The notes beneath the pieces are model-generated. The model did no database searches and was not told where the DNA came from. It saw nothing but the letters and a program-made list of their open reading frames with translations. Made by a program: the position numbers and the translations under genes. Of a stretch of 15,249 bases of DNA, positions 1 to 6,795 are shown piece after piece; position 1 is the stretch's first letter; each line of letters opens with the position of its first letter. Source of the stretch: a bacterium (lineage in GTDB: Bacteria; Patescibacteriota; Minisyncoccia; UBA6257; Brennerbacteraceae); the NCBI GenBank assembly GCA_027310425.1, contig DAIDAW010000015.1, forward strand, positions 1-15,249. Direction: 5' to 3'.

Positions 1-273
1 GTGACATACGTAGTGATGAATATTACTTATTAATGGCCGCATTGTAGCATCAGAACGTATTTGTATAGTGGATAAAAACACGCGCATCCATCACGGTCTG
101 TCGCATTCCCGCGTTCTATATGCCCGGATGATATAAAAAGCAATATGCATTTTGACAGAACGGGTTTTTTCCCGCATTTCTAAAAACCGATGCAATGATT
201 TCAACGCACGCTTCGCCCCATCGCGATCTACAGCAAACATTCGAGCTATGTCATGAAAAGATGCAAAACAACA
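1..273. other. Left-edge region with no supported gene
   Basis: I see no credible coding sequence, RNA gene or repeat in this stretch. A perfect TTGACA at 152-157 (plus strand) has no convincing -10 at a normal distance. A weak four-pair hairpin (CGGG, six T, CCCG) lies at 161-174. The minus strand has a TACAAT -10-like hexamer near 46-51 without a matching -35. It is most likely the spacer between ftsZ and a neighbour outside the window. Confidence 0.55.
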
Positions 274-302
274 GCGCGCTCGGGATTCAATCCCGGGCGC
301 AC
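274..302 (-). terminator. Intrinsic terminator after ftsZ
   Basis: This is an inverted repeat with arms at 274-287 and 289-302. Twelve consecutive positions pair (one G-U wobble), followed by one C-A mismatch and a closing pair; the AU pairs nearest the tip would open into the loop. Read on the minus strand, the hairpin is followed by TGTTGTTTTG, an interrupted T run. It starts about 26 bases after the ftsZ stop codon, so it probably ends the rpsU-ftsZ transcript. The imperfect T run keeps confidence moderate. Confidence 0.6.
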
Positions 303-328
303 TGCCGAAATAAAACGATAACGTTCCG

Positions 329-1552
329 TCATTCCGATTGCCGTTTTCTGCGGAGAAACGCGGGTTCTTCCAGATTTTCGAATTGTTTCATCTTTTCCCC
401 GAGAGCATCTTTTTGCGCGCTCGTTCGTTCATCCTGTCCGAAGACGGCATTTTCTTTATGATCATAGAGTGGCAATGAGCGTCCGGTGAACGATTTTTGC
501 GGCTCGTCGAATCCGCTTGCGATCACGGTTATTTTCATATCTCCTTTTTCCAGCGAATGGTCGAATGTGGCGCCGAAGATGACGCGCGCATCCTGCGCAA
601 TCGATGCCGTAATTGCTTGCGCGGCCTGCTGTACTTCAAACATAGTCAGATCTTCGCGCGACGCGATATGGAACAGAACGCGGTGCGCATTTTCGATTGT
701 CATATCAAGAAGCGGCGATGCGATTGCGCGCTGCGCGGCGTTTGTCGCGCGATCTTTGCCGCGCGCCGTGCCGATGCCCAGGAGCGCGGATCCGGAATTC
801 TGCAAAATGCTTTTCACGTCGGCGAAATCGACATTGATCAAACCCGGTTTCATAATGACGTCGAATGCCGCGCGCACTCCTTCGCGCAAAATTTCATCAA
901 TGTGCCAAAATGCTTTTTTCAGCGACGTATCCGGCGCGATCACATTGAACACGCGATCATTGGAAACGGTGATCAAGGCATCGACCGCTTCGTGCAACTG
1001 AGACCACGCTTGCGTCGCGATGTGATGCCGCTCCGATCCTTCGAAAGAGAACGGCATAGTGACAACCGCAACGCACAGTATGCCGCGCGAGCGCGCAATG
1101 CGCGCAACCACCGGAGCGGCGCCTGACCCGGTTCCACCGCCCAATCCGCACGTCAGAAATACCAGTTCCGCACCTGCAAGCGCCTGTTCTATCTCATCCT
1201 TGCTCTCCTCGGCGCTTTGCCTGCCGATGTCGGGGTTCATGCCAGCTCCCCTGCCGGCCGCCGCGGTTCTGCCGATCTGGATTTTCCGCGATGCCTCGCA
1301 CGTTTTGAAATCTTGCGCGTCGGTATTGAGCGCGATCGTCTCGACGCCGCGGAGCAATCCCTGCATACGAGTTAACGCATTTCCTCCCGCTCCGCCGATA
1401 CCGATGACTTTCATTTTTGGCAAATTCACATCGCCGTGCGCTCCTGCGCGTTTTGTCGCCTCTTGGAGTTCAGGAATCCGCCCGACATGAAGTTGTTTTT
1501 CTTTAAAACCCTGTTTCCGTTTTGGAAACGCTGTTTTTTTGTGCTTTTTCAT
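329..1552 (-). CDS. ftsZ: Cell division protein FtsZ
   Basis: This is the tubulin-like GTPase that polymerises into the Z ring at midcell. The 407-residue product shows the first GTP-binding strand and loop (VIGIGGAGGNA, 49-59), the tubulin signature GGGTGSG (138-144), PFSFEG (167-172) and the catalytic T7 loop NVDFADV (240-246) with both aspartates. It ends with EEPAFLRRK, matching the conserved C-terminal peptide that binds FtsA. The ATG used here lies 9 bases after the ftsA stop. That gives an unusual lysine-rich extension of about 46 residues before the first strand. A GTG at 1429 with AGGAG 11 bases upstream is an alternative start that removes most of it. No Shine-Dalgarno site precedes 1552. 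It is the last gene of the rpsU-yqeY-ybeY-ftsA-ftsZ operon. Stop codon TGA. Confidence 0.97.
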   Translation of the reverse strand: MKKHKKTAFPKRKQGFKEKQLHVGRIPELQEATKRAGAHGDVNLPKMKVIGIGGAGGNALTRMQGLLRGVETIALNTDAQDFKTCEASRKIQIGRTAAAGRGAGMNPDIGRQSAEESKDEIEQALAGAELVFLTCGLGGGTGSGAAPVVARIARSRGILCVAVVTMPFSFEGSERHHIATQAWSQLHEAVDALITVSNDRVFNVIAPDTSLKKAFWHIDEILREGVRAAFDVIMKPGLINVDFADVKSILQNSGSALLGIGTARGKDRATNAAQRAIASPLLDMTIENAHRVLFHIASREDLTMFEVQQAAQAITASIAQDARVIFGATFDHSLEKGDMKITVIASGFDEPQKSFTGRSLPLYDHKENAVFGQDERTSAQKDALGEKMKQFENLEEPAFLRRKRQSE

Positions 1553-1561
1553 AGAAAAATA

Positions 1562-2785
1562 TTACGGAAGAAATGTATCTAAAACCCGTCGGAATAGCCC
1601 CCCGATCCCCTTTTGATAAGCAGTCGTTTGCGTACCTGCTGCAGAATCGAACAGCCACACGAGAACGCTGTACGCGCCGAACATATCGGTCGGAACCTCG
1701 TCTCCGAATAGTCTGCTGTAATGGGACAAATCCGCCTTGCGCACTGAAAGCTTCAGTTCTCGCCTTACGATATCTCTCATGAACGGCACATCCGATCCGC
1801 CGCCGGACAGTACGGCTCCTGCAGGCAACTTCCCAGCCTTGCCGAGCTTTTTAAGTTCTGCGTTCACAAAATCAAGAATTTCCGACAAACGCGCATCAAT
1901 AATATCCGCAATATACTTGCGCCCAACAACAGTCTCTTCTCCTTCAATGAATTGCGAAAGTTCGATGACGTCTTTCTTATTCACTTTGCTGGCGAGCGCG
2001 GATCCGAAACCGATTTTGATGCGTTCGGCGCTGTCAAAATGAATGCGCAATGCGTTGGCGATATCGTTGGTAATGTTCTGCGATCCGAGCGGGATCACGG
2101 CAATATGACGCAATTCGTCGTCCTCGAACACCGTCAATGACGTGGTTTCTGCGCCGAAATCGATCGCGCACACGCCCTGCTCGCGATCACGCTTGGGCAG
2201 TACCGCCTTTGCCGATGCAAGCGGATATGCGATCACCATCGCCTGTTTAAGACCTACGATATTGAGCGCTTTCTGCAAGCTGATATACGCCTGATTGAAA
2301 ATATCAATGACGGTCGCCTCCAAACCCAACCTGCTCCCCTGCATATCAACTGGATTCTTCACGCGGTCGACTTCGTCGATAACGAAATTCTGCGGAATTA
2401 CATGCAACACGGTCCGATTCTGCGGAGCCGGCAGTGTCTGGATCGTTTCGTATATCCGCGCCATATCTTCCTGCCCGATCTGCTCATCCGGACGCGACAC
2501 CAGAATATTCCCTTTCGCGAATCTGGTTTCCAGGCACGGCCCGCCGACCAGAATATGCGCTTCCGCGATATCGCGCTTATACGTTCCTTCCAGCTCGTTG
2601 AGAAGCTCGCTCAAAGAACGCGCCGCATCTTCAACGTCGAAAATAATTCCGCGTCTGATGCCCGAAGACTTCACGCGCGCCTGCGCGAGGATGTTCACCG
2701 ATGCCTGCTTAGGATGCAGCGACGCCACGACGCCCTTGAGCGATGAGCTTCCGATATCAAGCGCGAAAACGGTTTTTGCATTCAT
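1562..2785 (-). CDS. ftsA: Cell division protein FtsA
   Basis: This actin-fold ATPase tethers FtsZ filaments to the membrane. With the ATG at 2785 the product has 407 residues. Visible features are phosphate-1 (ALDIGSSSLKG, 8-18), the FtsA-specific 1C region roughly 78-160, phosphate-2 (AIDFGAETTS, 207-216) and the adenosine motif (AVLSGGGSD, 324-332). A C-terminal amphipathic helix (GLFRRVLDTFL, 396-406) is the expected membrane-targeting sequence. The start was chosen because its ATG overlaps the ybeY TGA as ATGA. An in-frame ATG at 2809 would add eight residues (MVHLFSEC) with no homology support. No Shine-Dalgarno site is seen, consistent with coupled translation. It pairs directly with ftsZ 9 bases downstream. 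Confidence 0.95.
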   Translation of the reverse strand: MNAKTVFALDIGSSSLKGVVASLHPKQASVNILAQARVKSSGIRRGIIFDVEDAARSLSELLNELEGTYKRDIAEAHILVGGPCLETRFAKGNILVSRPDEQIGQEDMARIYETIQTLPAPQNRTVLHVIPQNFVIDEVDRVKNPVDMQGSRLGLEATVIDIFNQAYISLQKALNIVGLKQAMVIAYPLASAKAVLPKRDREQGVCAIDFGAETTSLTVFEDDELRHIAVIPLGSQNITNDIANALRIHFDSAERIKIGFGSALASKVNKKDVIELSQFIEGEETVVGRKYIADIIDARLSEILDFVNAELKKLGKAGKLPAGAVLSGGGSDVPFMRDIVRRELKLSVRKADLSHYSRLFGDEVPTDMFGAYSVLVWLFDSAAGTQTTAYQKGIGGLFRRVLDTFLP

Positions 2786-3234
2786 ACATTCGGAAAACAG
2801 GTGTACCACGCACGAAGTTCAACCCCTTCCATGCGTTTGCGCGAGAACCACGCTGTTTCGTGGTCAAAGCCGCGCAAATGGAGAACCCCATGCACTATAT
2901 AGTACACGAATTTCCCGTAGAAACCAACGCGCCCCCTGTGCACACGCACCGGAACCGGCTGCGCAGCGATGCTGTCCGGATTCACATAAATTTCCCCCAT
3001 CAGCTGCGCTCCGCCCGCAGGAAAACGCGTACAAACAGGAAAACTCAAAACAGTCGTGGCGCGATTTTTCCTCCTGAAGCGGATATTCAGCGCGCGCATG
3101 CGCCGCGCGTCAACGCAATACAGTTCGCACTGCGCGCCAGCAGGGACGCGCAACTGTTTTTCAATTTTAGCAAGATCGCGCAGAAACGCGCGGGGGCGCG
3201 GGAAACTTGATCCAAGCCGAATACATTCGATCAT
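2782..3234 (-). CDS. ybeY: Endoribonuclease YbeY (rRNA maturation factor)
   Basis: YbeY is a zinc-dependent single-strand endoribonuclease needed for 16S rRNA 3'-end maturation and ribosome quality control. The 150-residue product carries the diagnostic metal site HGVLHLRGFDH (115-125), with His115, His119 and His125. VLSFP (62-66) matches the conserved (T)DVLSFP segment, but the usual aspartate is threonine here. GEIYVNPD (80-87) matches the family's GDI-[IV]-I-[CN] strand region. The length is normal. Both ends overlap neighbours by ATGA: its ATG with the yqeY TGA (3231-3234) and its TGA with the ftsA ATG (2782-2785). No Shine-Dalgarno site is seen. Its position after bS21 fits a role in ribosome biogenesis. 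Confidence 0.93.
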   Translation of the reverse strand: MIECIRLGSSFPRPRAFLRDLAKIEKQLRVPAGAQCELYCVDARRMRALNIRFRRKNRATTVLSFPVCTRFPAGGAQLMGEIYVNPDSIAAQPVPVRVHRGRVGFYGKFVYYIVHGVLHLRGFDHETAWFSRKRMEGVELRAWYTCFPNV

Positions 3235-3710
3235 TGCGCTTCAAGCAGCGAACGCGCGATTTCCGACACCTGCTGCATATCCGCCTTTCCCTTCAATTCT
3301 TTTGAAAGTGCCTGCATAACCTTGCCCCATTGCGCCTTGTCTTCAGACGGCATCGCTTCCACGACTTTCGAAACCGCAGCGCGCACGTCCTCGACGCTCA
3401 TCCGCTCAGGAACATATGGATCAAGCAGCGCGGCTTCGTCGCGCTCGCGTTTTGCAAGATCCGAACGGTTTGCCTTCTCGTATTCGGATGCCGCATCCAA
3501 ACGCCTTTTCACTTCCCGTTCGACGATCGCAACTGTTTCATCGTCAGTCAACGGTTCTTCGGCCGGCTTTCCCGCCTTCACCAACCGGCTATGTTTTTCG
3601 ATATACGCGTTCTGAAGCGCGGCCGCAAGCATGCGTAACACGCCAAGCCGAAACTCGTCCTTTTGTTTCAAGGACGCAGTCATATCCTGCATGATGCGCT
3701 CCTGAAGCAT
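3231..3710 (-). CDS. yqeY: YqeY-like protein (GatB/YqeY domain)
   Basis: This is a member of the small YqeY family, related to the tail domain of GatB, the amidotransferase subunit. The domain is associated with tRNA-dependent amidation, but the free-standing protein has no firmly assigned reaction. The 159-residue product shows the family pattern: an N-terminal helix with KDEFRLGVLRML, a central ERDEAALLDPYVP stretch, and a C-terminal GKVMQAL followed by KGKADMQQVSEIARSLL. The gene pair rpsU-yqeY is conserved in many bacteria, which supports both calls. The ATG at 3710 matches the usual N-terminal LxERI sequence. A second ATG at 3692 has AGGAG (3699-3703) six bases upstream and is a realistic alternative start giving 153 residues. 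Its TGA overlaps the ybeY ATG. Confidence 0.9.
   Translation of the reverse strand: MLQERIMQDMTASLKQKDEFRLGVLRMLAAALQNAYIEKHSRLVKAGKPAEEPLTDDETVAIVEREVKRRLDAASEYEKANRSDLAKRERDEAALLDPYVPERMSVEDVRAAVSKVVEAMPSEDKAQWGKVMQALSKELKGKADMQQVSEIARSLLEAQ
3699..3703 (-). promoter_or_regulatory. Shine-Dalgarno site for an internal yqeY start
   Basis: AGGAG on the minus strand stands six bases before the in-frame ATG at 3692. It is one of only two good Shine-Dalgarno matches before a start codon in the window. It lies inside the longer reading frame starting at 3710, so it either marks the true start or is fortuitous. Confidence 0.4.
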
Positions 3711-3718
3711 AGAAGTGC

Positions 3719-3988
3719 TTATTTTCTCGTGATGCCTTTGTTCATTTTGCGCGCGCGGTCCACGGACTCTTCCAAGGAAAATCCCTGTTTGAGGAATTTT
3801 TGCATCTCGCGCTCCATATTCAAACGGTGCATCGCGGAACGATATGTACTGTTTTTTGTTTGTTCTTGTCTGCGAAATTTCCGCCTGCGCGCTTCAAGCA
3901 AGACGCCTGAACGCTGAATGCGCTTAGTCGCGCGATATAAAAAGCTCGAGAGCGGTTCGCTTTCCTTTCTGCGGATAACGGTTGCCAT
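3719..3988 (-). CDS. rpsU: 30S ribosomal protein bS21
   Basis: The 89-residue, strongly basic product resembles bS21: an N-terminal ATVIRRKESEPLSSFLYR followed by QRSGVLLEARRRKFRR, the conserved helix that contacts 16S rRNA near the anti-Shine-Dalgarno region. It is longer than the E. coli protein (71 residues). The extra C-terminal part, roughly 45-89, is basic and helical (KFLKQGFSLEESVDRARK). It is the first gene after a strong promoter, with a leader of about 32 bases and no Shine-Dalgarno site. yqeY follows after 8 bases, the classical rpsU-yqeY order. The main doubt is that bS21 is short and rapidly evolving; gene order supports it. Confidence 0.8.
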   Translation of the reverse strand: MATVIRRKESEPLSSFLYRATKRIQRSGVLLEARRRKFRRQEQTKNSTYRSAMHRLNMEREMQKFLKQGFSLEESVDRARKMNKGITRK

Positions 3989-4010
3989 AGGATATCAGGA
4001 ATACGTAATC

Positions 4011-4024
4011 GGTAATTTATTACC
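4011..4024. repeat. Palindrome at the rpsU transcription start
   Basis: GGTAAT-TT-ATTACC is a perfect 6-base inverted repeat with a 2-base centre. It covers the predicted start of the rpsU transcript (about 4021). It could be a protein-binding operator or a small leader hairpin; the sequence alone does not decide. Confidence 0.45.
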
Positions 4025-4027
4025 ATG

Positions 4028-4056
4028 AGTATAGCGCATTCAGCGCATTTTAGCAA
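4028..4056 (-). promoter_or_regulatory. Promoter of the rpsU-yqeY-ybeY-ftsA-ftsZ operon
   Basis: On the minus strand, -35 TTGCTA (4051-4056) and -10 TATACT (4028-4033) are separated by exactly 17 bases. They match the sigma-70 consensus at 4/6 and 5/6 positions. Transcription would start near 4021, about 32 bases before the rpsU ATG. The region is AT-rich compared with its surroundings. Confidence 0.7.
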
Positions 4057-4114
4057 TATTCTATTCAAACTATCAAAATCTTGTATTAACCAAGAAATGT
4101 GCCGTGATTAGAGC

Positions 4115-4120
4115 GGAGGT
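4115..4120 (+). promoter_or_regulatory. Strong Shine-Dalgarno site of the orphan gene
   Basis: GGAGGT lies four bases before the ATG at 4125. It is the best match to the anti-Shine-Dalgarno sequence before any start codon in the window. It sets the start at 4125 rather than at the in-frame GTG at 4104. Confidence 0.75.
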
Positions 4121-4124
4121 AACT

Positions 4125-4355
4125 ATGGAAAATTATGCATTCCAAGTTATAGAAATGAAAAATGGCAAATTCGTCATCAAGTTGTTCGAATTTGGATCAT
4201 TCAAGGGCTATTACGGCCGATTTGATCCGATCATCGAAGAAGATACCATCACGAGCCGATTGATCTCCACGCAGAACGATGCCCAAGCATTCAATGCGCG
4301 GGCAGATGCAACGATGTACGGGGCTGATGTCCTGAATCTGGTCGAACAACTATGA
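4125..4355 (+). CDS. Hypothetical 76-residue protein
   Basis: I do not recognise the family. The product starts MENYAFQVIEMKNGKFVIKL and is rich in aromatic residues in its first half (FEFGSFKGYYGRF). It has no signal peptide, no transmembrane segment and no cysteines. The alternating pattern in the first 45 residues suggests a small beta-rich fold, with a helical, acidic C-terminal part (ADVLNLVEQL). The start is fixed by GGAGGT. The gene stands alone on the plus strand, divergent from rpsU, and ends 14 bases before a perfect terminator. That isolated single-gene context with an excellent ribosome-binding site supports a real gene. It is less GC-rich than its neighbours. Stop codon TGA. Only a weak -10-like TATTAA (4084-4089) is visible upstream. 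Confidence 0.75.
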   Translation: MENYAFQVIEMKNGKFVIKLFEFGSFKGYYGRFDPIIEEDTITSRLISTQNDAQAFNARADATMYGADVLNLVEQL

Positions 4356-4369
4356 CTATTGCCAAAACA

Positions 4370-4396
4370 AATGTGCTCGCGGTAAGCGAGCACATT
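4370..4396. terminator. Bidirectional intrinsic terminator
   Basis: A perfect 11-bp stem (AATGTGCTCGC, loop GGTAA, GCGAGCACATT) lies between the convergent orphan gene and the HIT gene. On the plus strand it is followed by CTTATATCATATTTC. On the minus strand it is followed by TGTTTTGG. It can therefore end both the orphan transcript and the lepB-hisS-HIT transcript. Confidence 0.85.
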
Positions 4397-4432
4397 CTTA
4401 TATCATATTTCTTGAATCCTATTTCCCGGAGT

Positions 4433-4777
4433 TTACGTCTCTCCTGCCGGTTCTTCCTTGGAACCGCCGAGCACGTGCATATGCTCGTGCGAAAAATGGT
4501 TATATCCAGCTCCGTTATTCACGAGCTTGTATCCGGTCCGGTCCAGGCCGTATTGCTTGACGACCTGGCTGATCGCATCCAGGAACCGGTCCCAATACCC
4601 GGGAATGGCGCCGTGGATCGCATCGCTCTTCTCCACATGCAATTTAGGCATCACGAGCACGTGGATCGGCGCGCGCGGAAATTTGTTTTCAACGGCAATG
4701 AATTCGGCGTCTTCCCAAACCCGCACGCTCGGCTCTTCGCCTTTGATAATTTTGCAAAACAGGCATTCGTCCGCCAT
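4433..4777 (-). CDS. HIT family (HINT-like) nucleotide-binding protein
   Basis: This is a histidine-triad protein of the HINT branch: a small dimeric nucleotide phosphoramidase or hydrolase acting on AMP-linked substrates. The 114-residue product has the triad HEHMHVLGG (97-105), with His97, His99 and His101; the central His is the expected catalytic nucleophile. PIHVLVMPK (37-45) is the usual upstream strand with a conserved His. An N-terminal CLFCKI (5-10) is common in bacterial HINT proteins, where a CxxC may bind zinc. The triad has Glu98 where a hydrophobic residue is usual. It follows hisS after 6 bases and is the last gene of lepB-hisS-HIT. No Shine-Dalgarno site is seen. Confidence 0.92.
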   Translation of the reverse strand: MADECLFCKIIKGEEPSVRVWEDAEFIAVENKFPRAPIHVLVMPKLHVEKSDAIHGAIPGYWDRFLDAISQVVKQYGLDRTGYKLVNNGAGYNHFSHEHMHVLGGSKEEPAGET

Positions 4778-4783
4778 ATGTAT

Positions 4784-6160
4784 TTATCGCGTTTTATGTT
4801 TCTGTTTGAGGCGCGCGGCAAGCGTCTCAAGAAGTTTATGCATCAACACGCTTTCCTGAATTCCGGTCTGCATGTCGCGCAGGATGACTGCATTATCAAG
4901 CACTTCTTTCTGACCAATGATAAGCGCGTACGCGGATTGTTCGCGGTCTGCGTTGCGCAACTGGGCTTTCAGCGAATCGCGGGATAAGTCGAAACGCGCG
5001 GCGATGCCGTGCGTGCGCAATTCTTCGATAAGGCGCAACGCTTGCATGCGCGCCGCGTCTCCGATCTGAACGAGATATACGTTCGGTCCCGTCTTAAATG
5101 CTTTGGCTCTTTCTTCCCGGGCCAAATCCACCATGCGATCTACCCCGAGCGCAAATCCCACCGCAGGTGTGTCCTGACCCCCAAGCAGCTTCATCAGGTA
5201 ATCGTACCTGCCGCCCCCGCCAAACGAAAGCGGTTCGCGTGCAGGCGCGTTCTGCTCAAAGCCATCTGTTTCGGCGGATTCCTGCCGGCGCTGGTTCCCG
5301 CTCTTGAGTTCGAAGACGGTCCGATTGTAATAATCCAAGCCTCGCACAAGATACGGATCAAGAAAATAGCCGATTTTCGCATCATCCAAAAATCCGAGCA
5401 CTTTCCTGAAGTGATCGGAACAGTCTTTGCACAGATACTCGAGCGTCTCGGGCGCGTTTTTCCGAATCATGACGCACGTTTCATTCTTGCAATCCAAAAG
5501 CCGGAGCGGATTTGTTTTCAGCCGGCGCTTGCAATCCGAACAAAGTTTCCGTGACTTTGATCGATAATACGCTTTGAGCGCTTTGCGGTACTGTCCGCGG
5601 CACTCCGCACAGCCGATGGTGTTGATGTACACGCACACATCCGGAATGCCGAATCCTTCAGACAACTTGACTGCAAATTGGATAACCTCCGCGTCCGCGA
5701 TCGGATGGTCGGCGCCGAAAAATTCGAAATCTGCCTGCCAGAACTGGCGATATCTGCCCGCTTGCGGATTATCGTGCCGGAACGCAGGTCCAAATGTCCA
5801 CGCTTTCACGGGCTGAGGCAGATTCTGCATGCCGTTTTGAATGTATGCGCGCACAATGCCTGCCGTGAATTCAGGACGCAAAGCGAGCGCATCACCTCCC
5901 TGGGTACGCACGACATACATTTCCTTATCCACAATATCAGTGCCTACGCCGACGCTGCGTACAAACAATTCCCTGTCCTCAAGCACCGGCAATTCGATAT
6001 ATTGATACCCGTAAGAATCGGCGAATGCGCCTGCGACTGAACGCAGGTCGTCGAAGAGCAGCGCGTCCTGTCCCAAAATATCGTGCATGCCTTTGGGCGC
6101 CTGAAATATTTTCTGCTGCTTTTCTTTCCCGGTGCGCGCTGATTTTTTCAATGGTTCCAT
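4784..6160 (-). CDS. hisS: Histidine-tRNA ligase
   Basis: This class II aminoacyl-tRNA synthetase charges tRNA-His. The 458-residue product has an N-terminal APKGMHDI (21-28) leading to motif 1, then motif 2 (FGPAFRHDNPQAGRYRQF, 123-140). The histidine-specific block LVRGLDYYNRT is at 271-281, the glycine-rich FGGGGRYD at 313-320 and motif 3 (GFALGVDRM) at 335-343. An anticodon-binding domain follows from about 358. In motif 2 the common RYERPQ is RHDNPQ. The insertion between motif 2 and the His block carries eight cysteines in four pairs (184/187, 207/210, 224/229, 244/247) and probably binds zinc; similar inserts occur in other bacterial enzymes. It lies 18 bases after lepB and 6 bases before the HIT gene. 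No Shine-Dalgarno site is seen. Confidence 0.97.
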   Translation of the reverse strand: MEPLKKSARTGKEKQQKIFQAPKGMHDILGQDALLFDDLRSVAGAFADSYGYQYIELPVLEDRELFVRSVGVGTDIVDKEMYVVRTQGGDALALRPEFTAGIVRAYIQNGMQNLPQPVKAWTFGPAFRHDNPQAGRYRQFWQADFEFFGADHPIADAEVIQFAVKLSEGFGIPDVCVYINTIGCAECRGQYRKALKAYYRSKSRKLCSDCKRRLKTNPLRLLDCKNETCVMIRKNAPETLEYLCKDCSDHFRKVLGFLDDAKIGYFLDPYLVRGLDYYNRTVFELKSGNQRRQESAETDGFEQNAPAREPLSFGGGGRYDYLMKLLGGQDTPAVGFALGVDRMVDLAREERAKAFKTGPNVYLVQIGDAARMQALRLIEELRTHGIAARFDLSRDSLKAQLRNADREQSAYALIIGQKEVLDNAVILRDMQTGIQESVLMHKLLETLAARLKQKHKTR

Positions 6161-6178
6161 GCGTATGAAAAACGGAAT

Positions 6179-6745
6179 TTACTGGCCGGTTTGGGTATAA
6201 TCGGGCGCGGCGAATACGGCTGCCTGTTTGAATGGCCAAAGCCGGATCCATGCCTTGCCTACGATGTCAGAGCGCGCCAGTACTCCCCAGCGGCGCGAAT
6301 CGTATGAAAACCGCCGGTTGTCGCCGAGCACGAAGTACTGGTCTTTCGCGAGCGTCACTTTCTCGTTTCCGTCCGTCACTTCACCGGACGCAAGATACGG
6401 CTCGCGGAGCACGAACCCTCCGGGACGCTGCGCGTTGTAAATCTTCACCTGGCCATTCTGGATCTCCACGGTCTCGCCCGGCAAACCGATGATACGCTTG
6501 ATCAAAAATTGATTCGCGAGCACTTCAGATCTGAGCACAACCACTTCTCCGCGCTCCGGCGCGCGCAAACGGTACGAAAGCTCGTCAACGACTAAATAAT
6601 CATTATCGCTGAAATTCGGCTCCATAGATTGGCCTTTCACGAAAAACGGCTGGATAATGAAATAGCGGACTGGTACAATAATAAGCAGGGAAATAAAAAT
6701 CGTTTCCAGCAGCTCAGCAAGAAATGTGCGGATTTTCGAAAGCAT
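6179..6745 (-). CDS. lepB: Signal peptidase I
   Basis: This membrane-bound serine protease cleaves signal peptides from exported proteins, using a Ser/Lys dyad. With the ATG at 6745 the product has 188 residues. A single transmembrane helix (about 15-34, IFISLLIIVPVRYFII) is followed by GQSMEP with catalytic Ser40, then FLIKRIIGLPGE with catalytic Lys83. The GDN..SYDSR.WG box lies at 141-153. The in-frame TTG at 6784 would add 13 residues (LCLGIGKLSG) with no family support. It is first in the lepB-hisS-HIT set, transcribed divergently from pth. Its predicted promoter leaves almost no leader and there is no Shine-Dalgarno site. Its products may serve HtrA and the other exported proteins of the cell. 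Confidence 0.94.
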   Translation of the reverse strand: MLSKIRTFLAELLETIFISLLIIVPVRYFIIQPFFVKGQSMEPNFSDNDYLVVDELSYRLRAPERGEVVVLRSEVLANQFLIKRIIGLPGETVEIQNGQVKIYNAQRPGGFVLREPYLASGEVTDGNEKVTLAKDQYFVLGDNRRFSYDSRRWGVLARSDIVGKAWIRLWPFKQAAVFAAPDYTQTGQ

Positions 6746-6755
6746 AGTACCAGAA

Positions 6756-6784
6756 AGTTTACCAATTCCGAGGCATAAAATCAA
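6756..6784 (-). promoter_or_regulatory. Probable lepB promoter
   Basis: On the minus strand, -35 TTGATT (6779-6784) and -10 TAAACT (6756-6761) are 17 bases apart; each matches consensus at 4/6. Transcription would begin near 6749, only about 4 bases before the lepB ATG, so the mRNA would be nearly leaderless. The -35 overlaps a plus-strand -10-like TAAAAT facing pth. Confidence 0.45.
6776..6781 (+). promoter_or_regulatory. Possible pth -10 element
   Basis: TAAAAT matches the -10 consensus at 5/6 and would start transcription near 6788, about 8 bases before the pth ATG. No convincing -35 lies at the right distance, so this is a weak call. Confidence 0.3.
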
Positions 6785-6795
6785 TTCTCGTCATT

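Noticed and set aside
152..180. Promoter with perfect TTGACA near the left edge
   Set aside because: No acceptable -10 is present 16 to 18 bases downstream, and no gene follows on that strand.
274..302. Possible tRNA T-arm because of GGGATTCAATCCC
   Set aside because: The loop register is wrong for a T-loop closed by a G-C pair, and there are no acceptor, D or anticodon arms around it. The palindrome fits a terminator better.
486..1126. Open frames of 171 and 209 codons opposite ftsZ
   Set aside because: They overlap conserved FtsZ motifs on the other strand and have no homology features of their own.
4104..4124. GTG start for the orphan gene
   Set aside because: It would place the GGAGGT site inside the coding region; the ATG at 4125 sits at the right distance from it.
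6746..6784. TTG start for lepB
   Set aside because: It adds residues without family support and overlaps the predicted lepB promoter; the ATG at 6745 gives a normal signal peptidase N-terminus.
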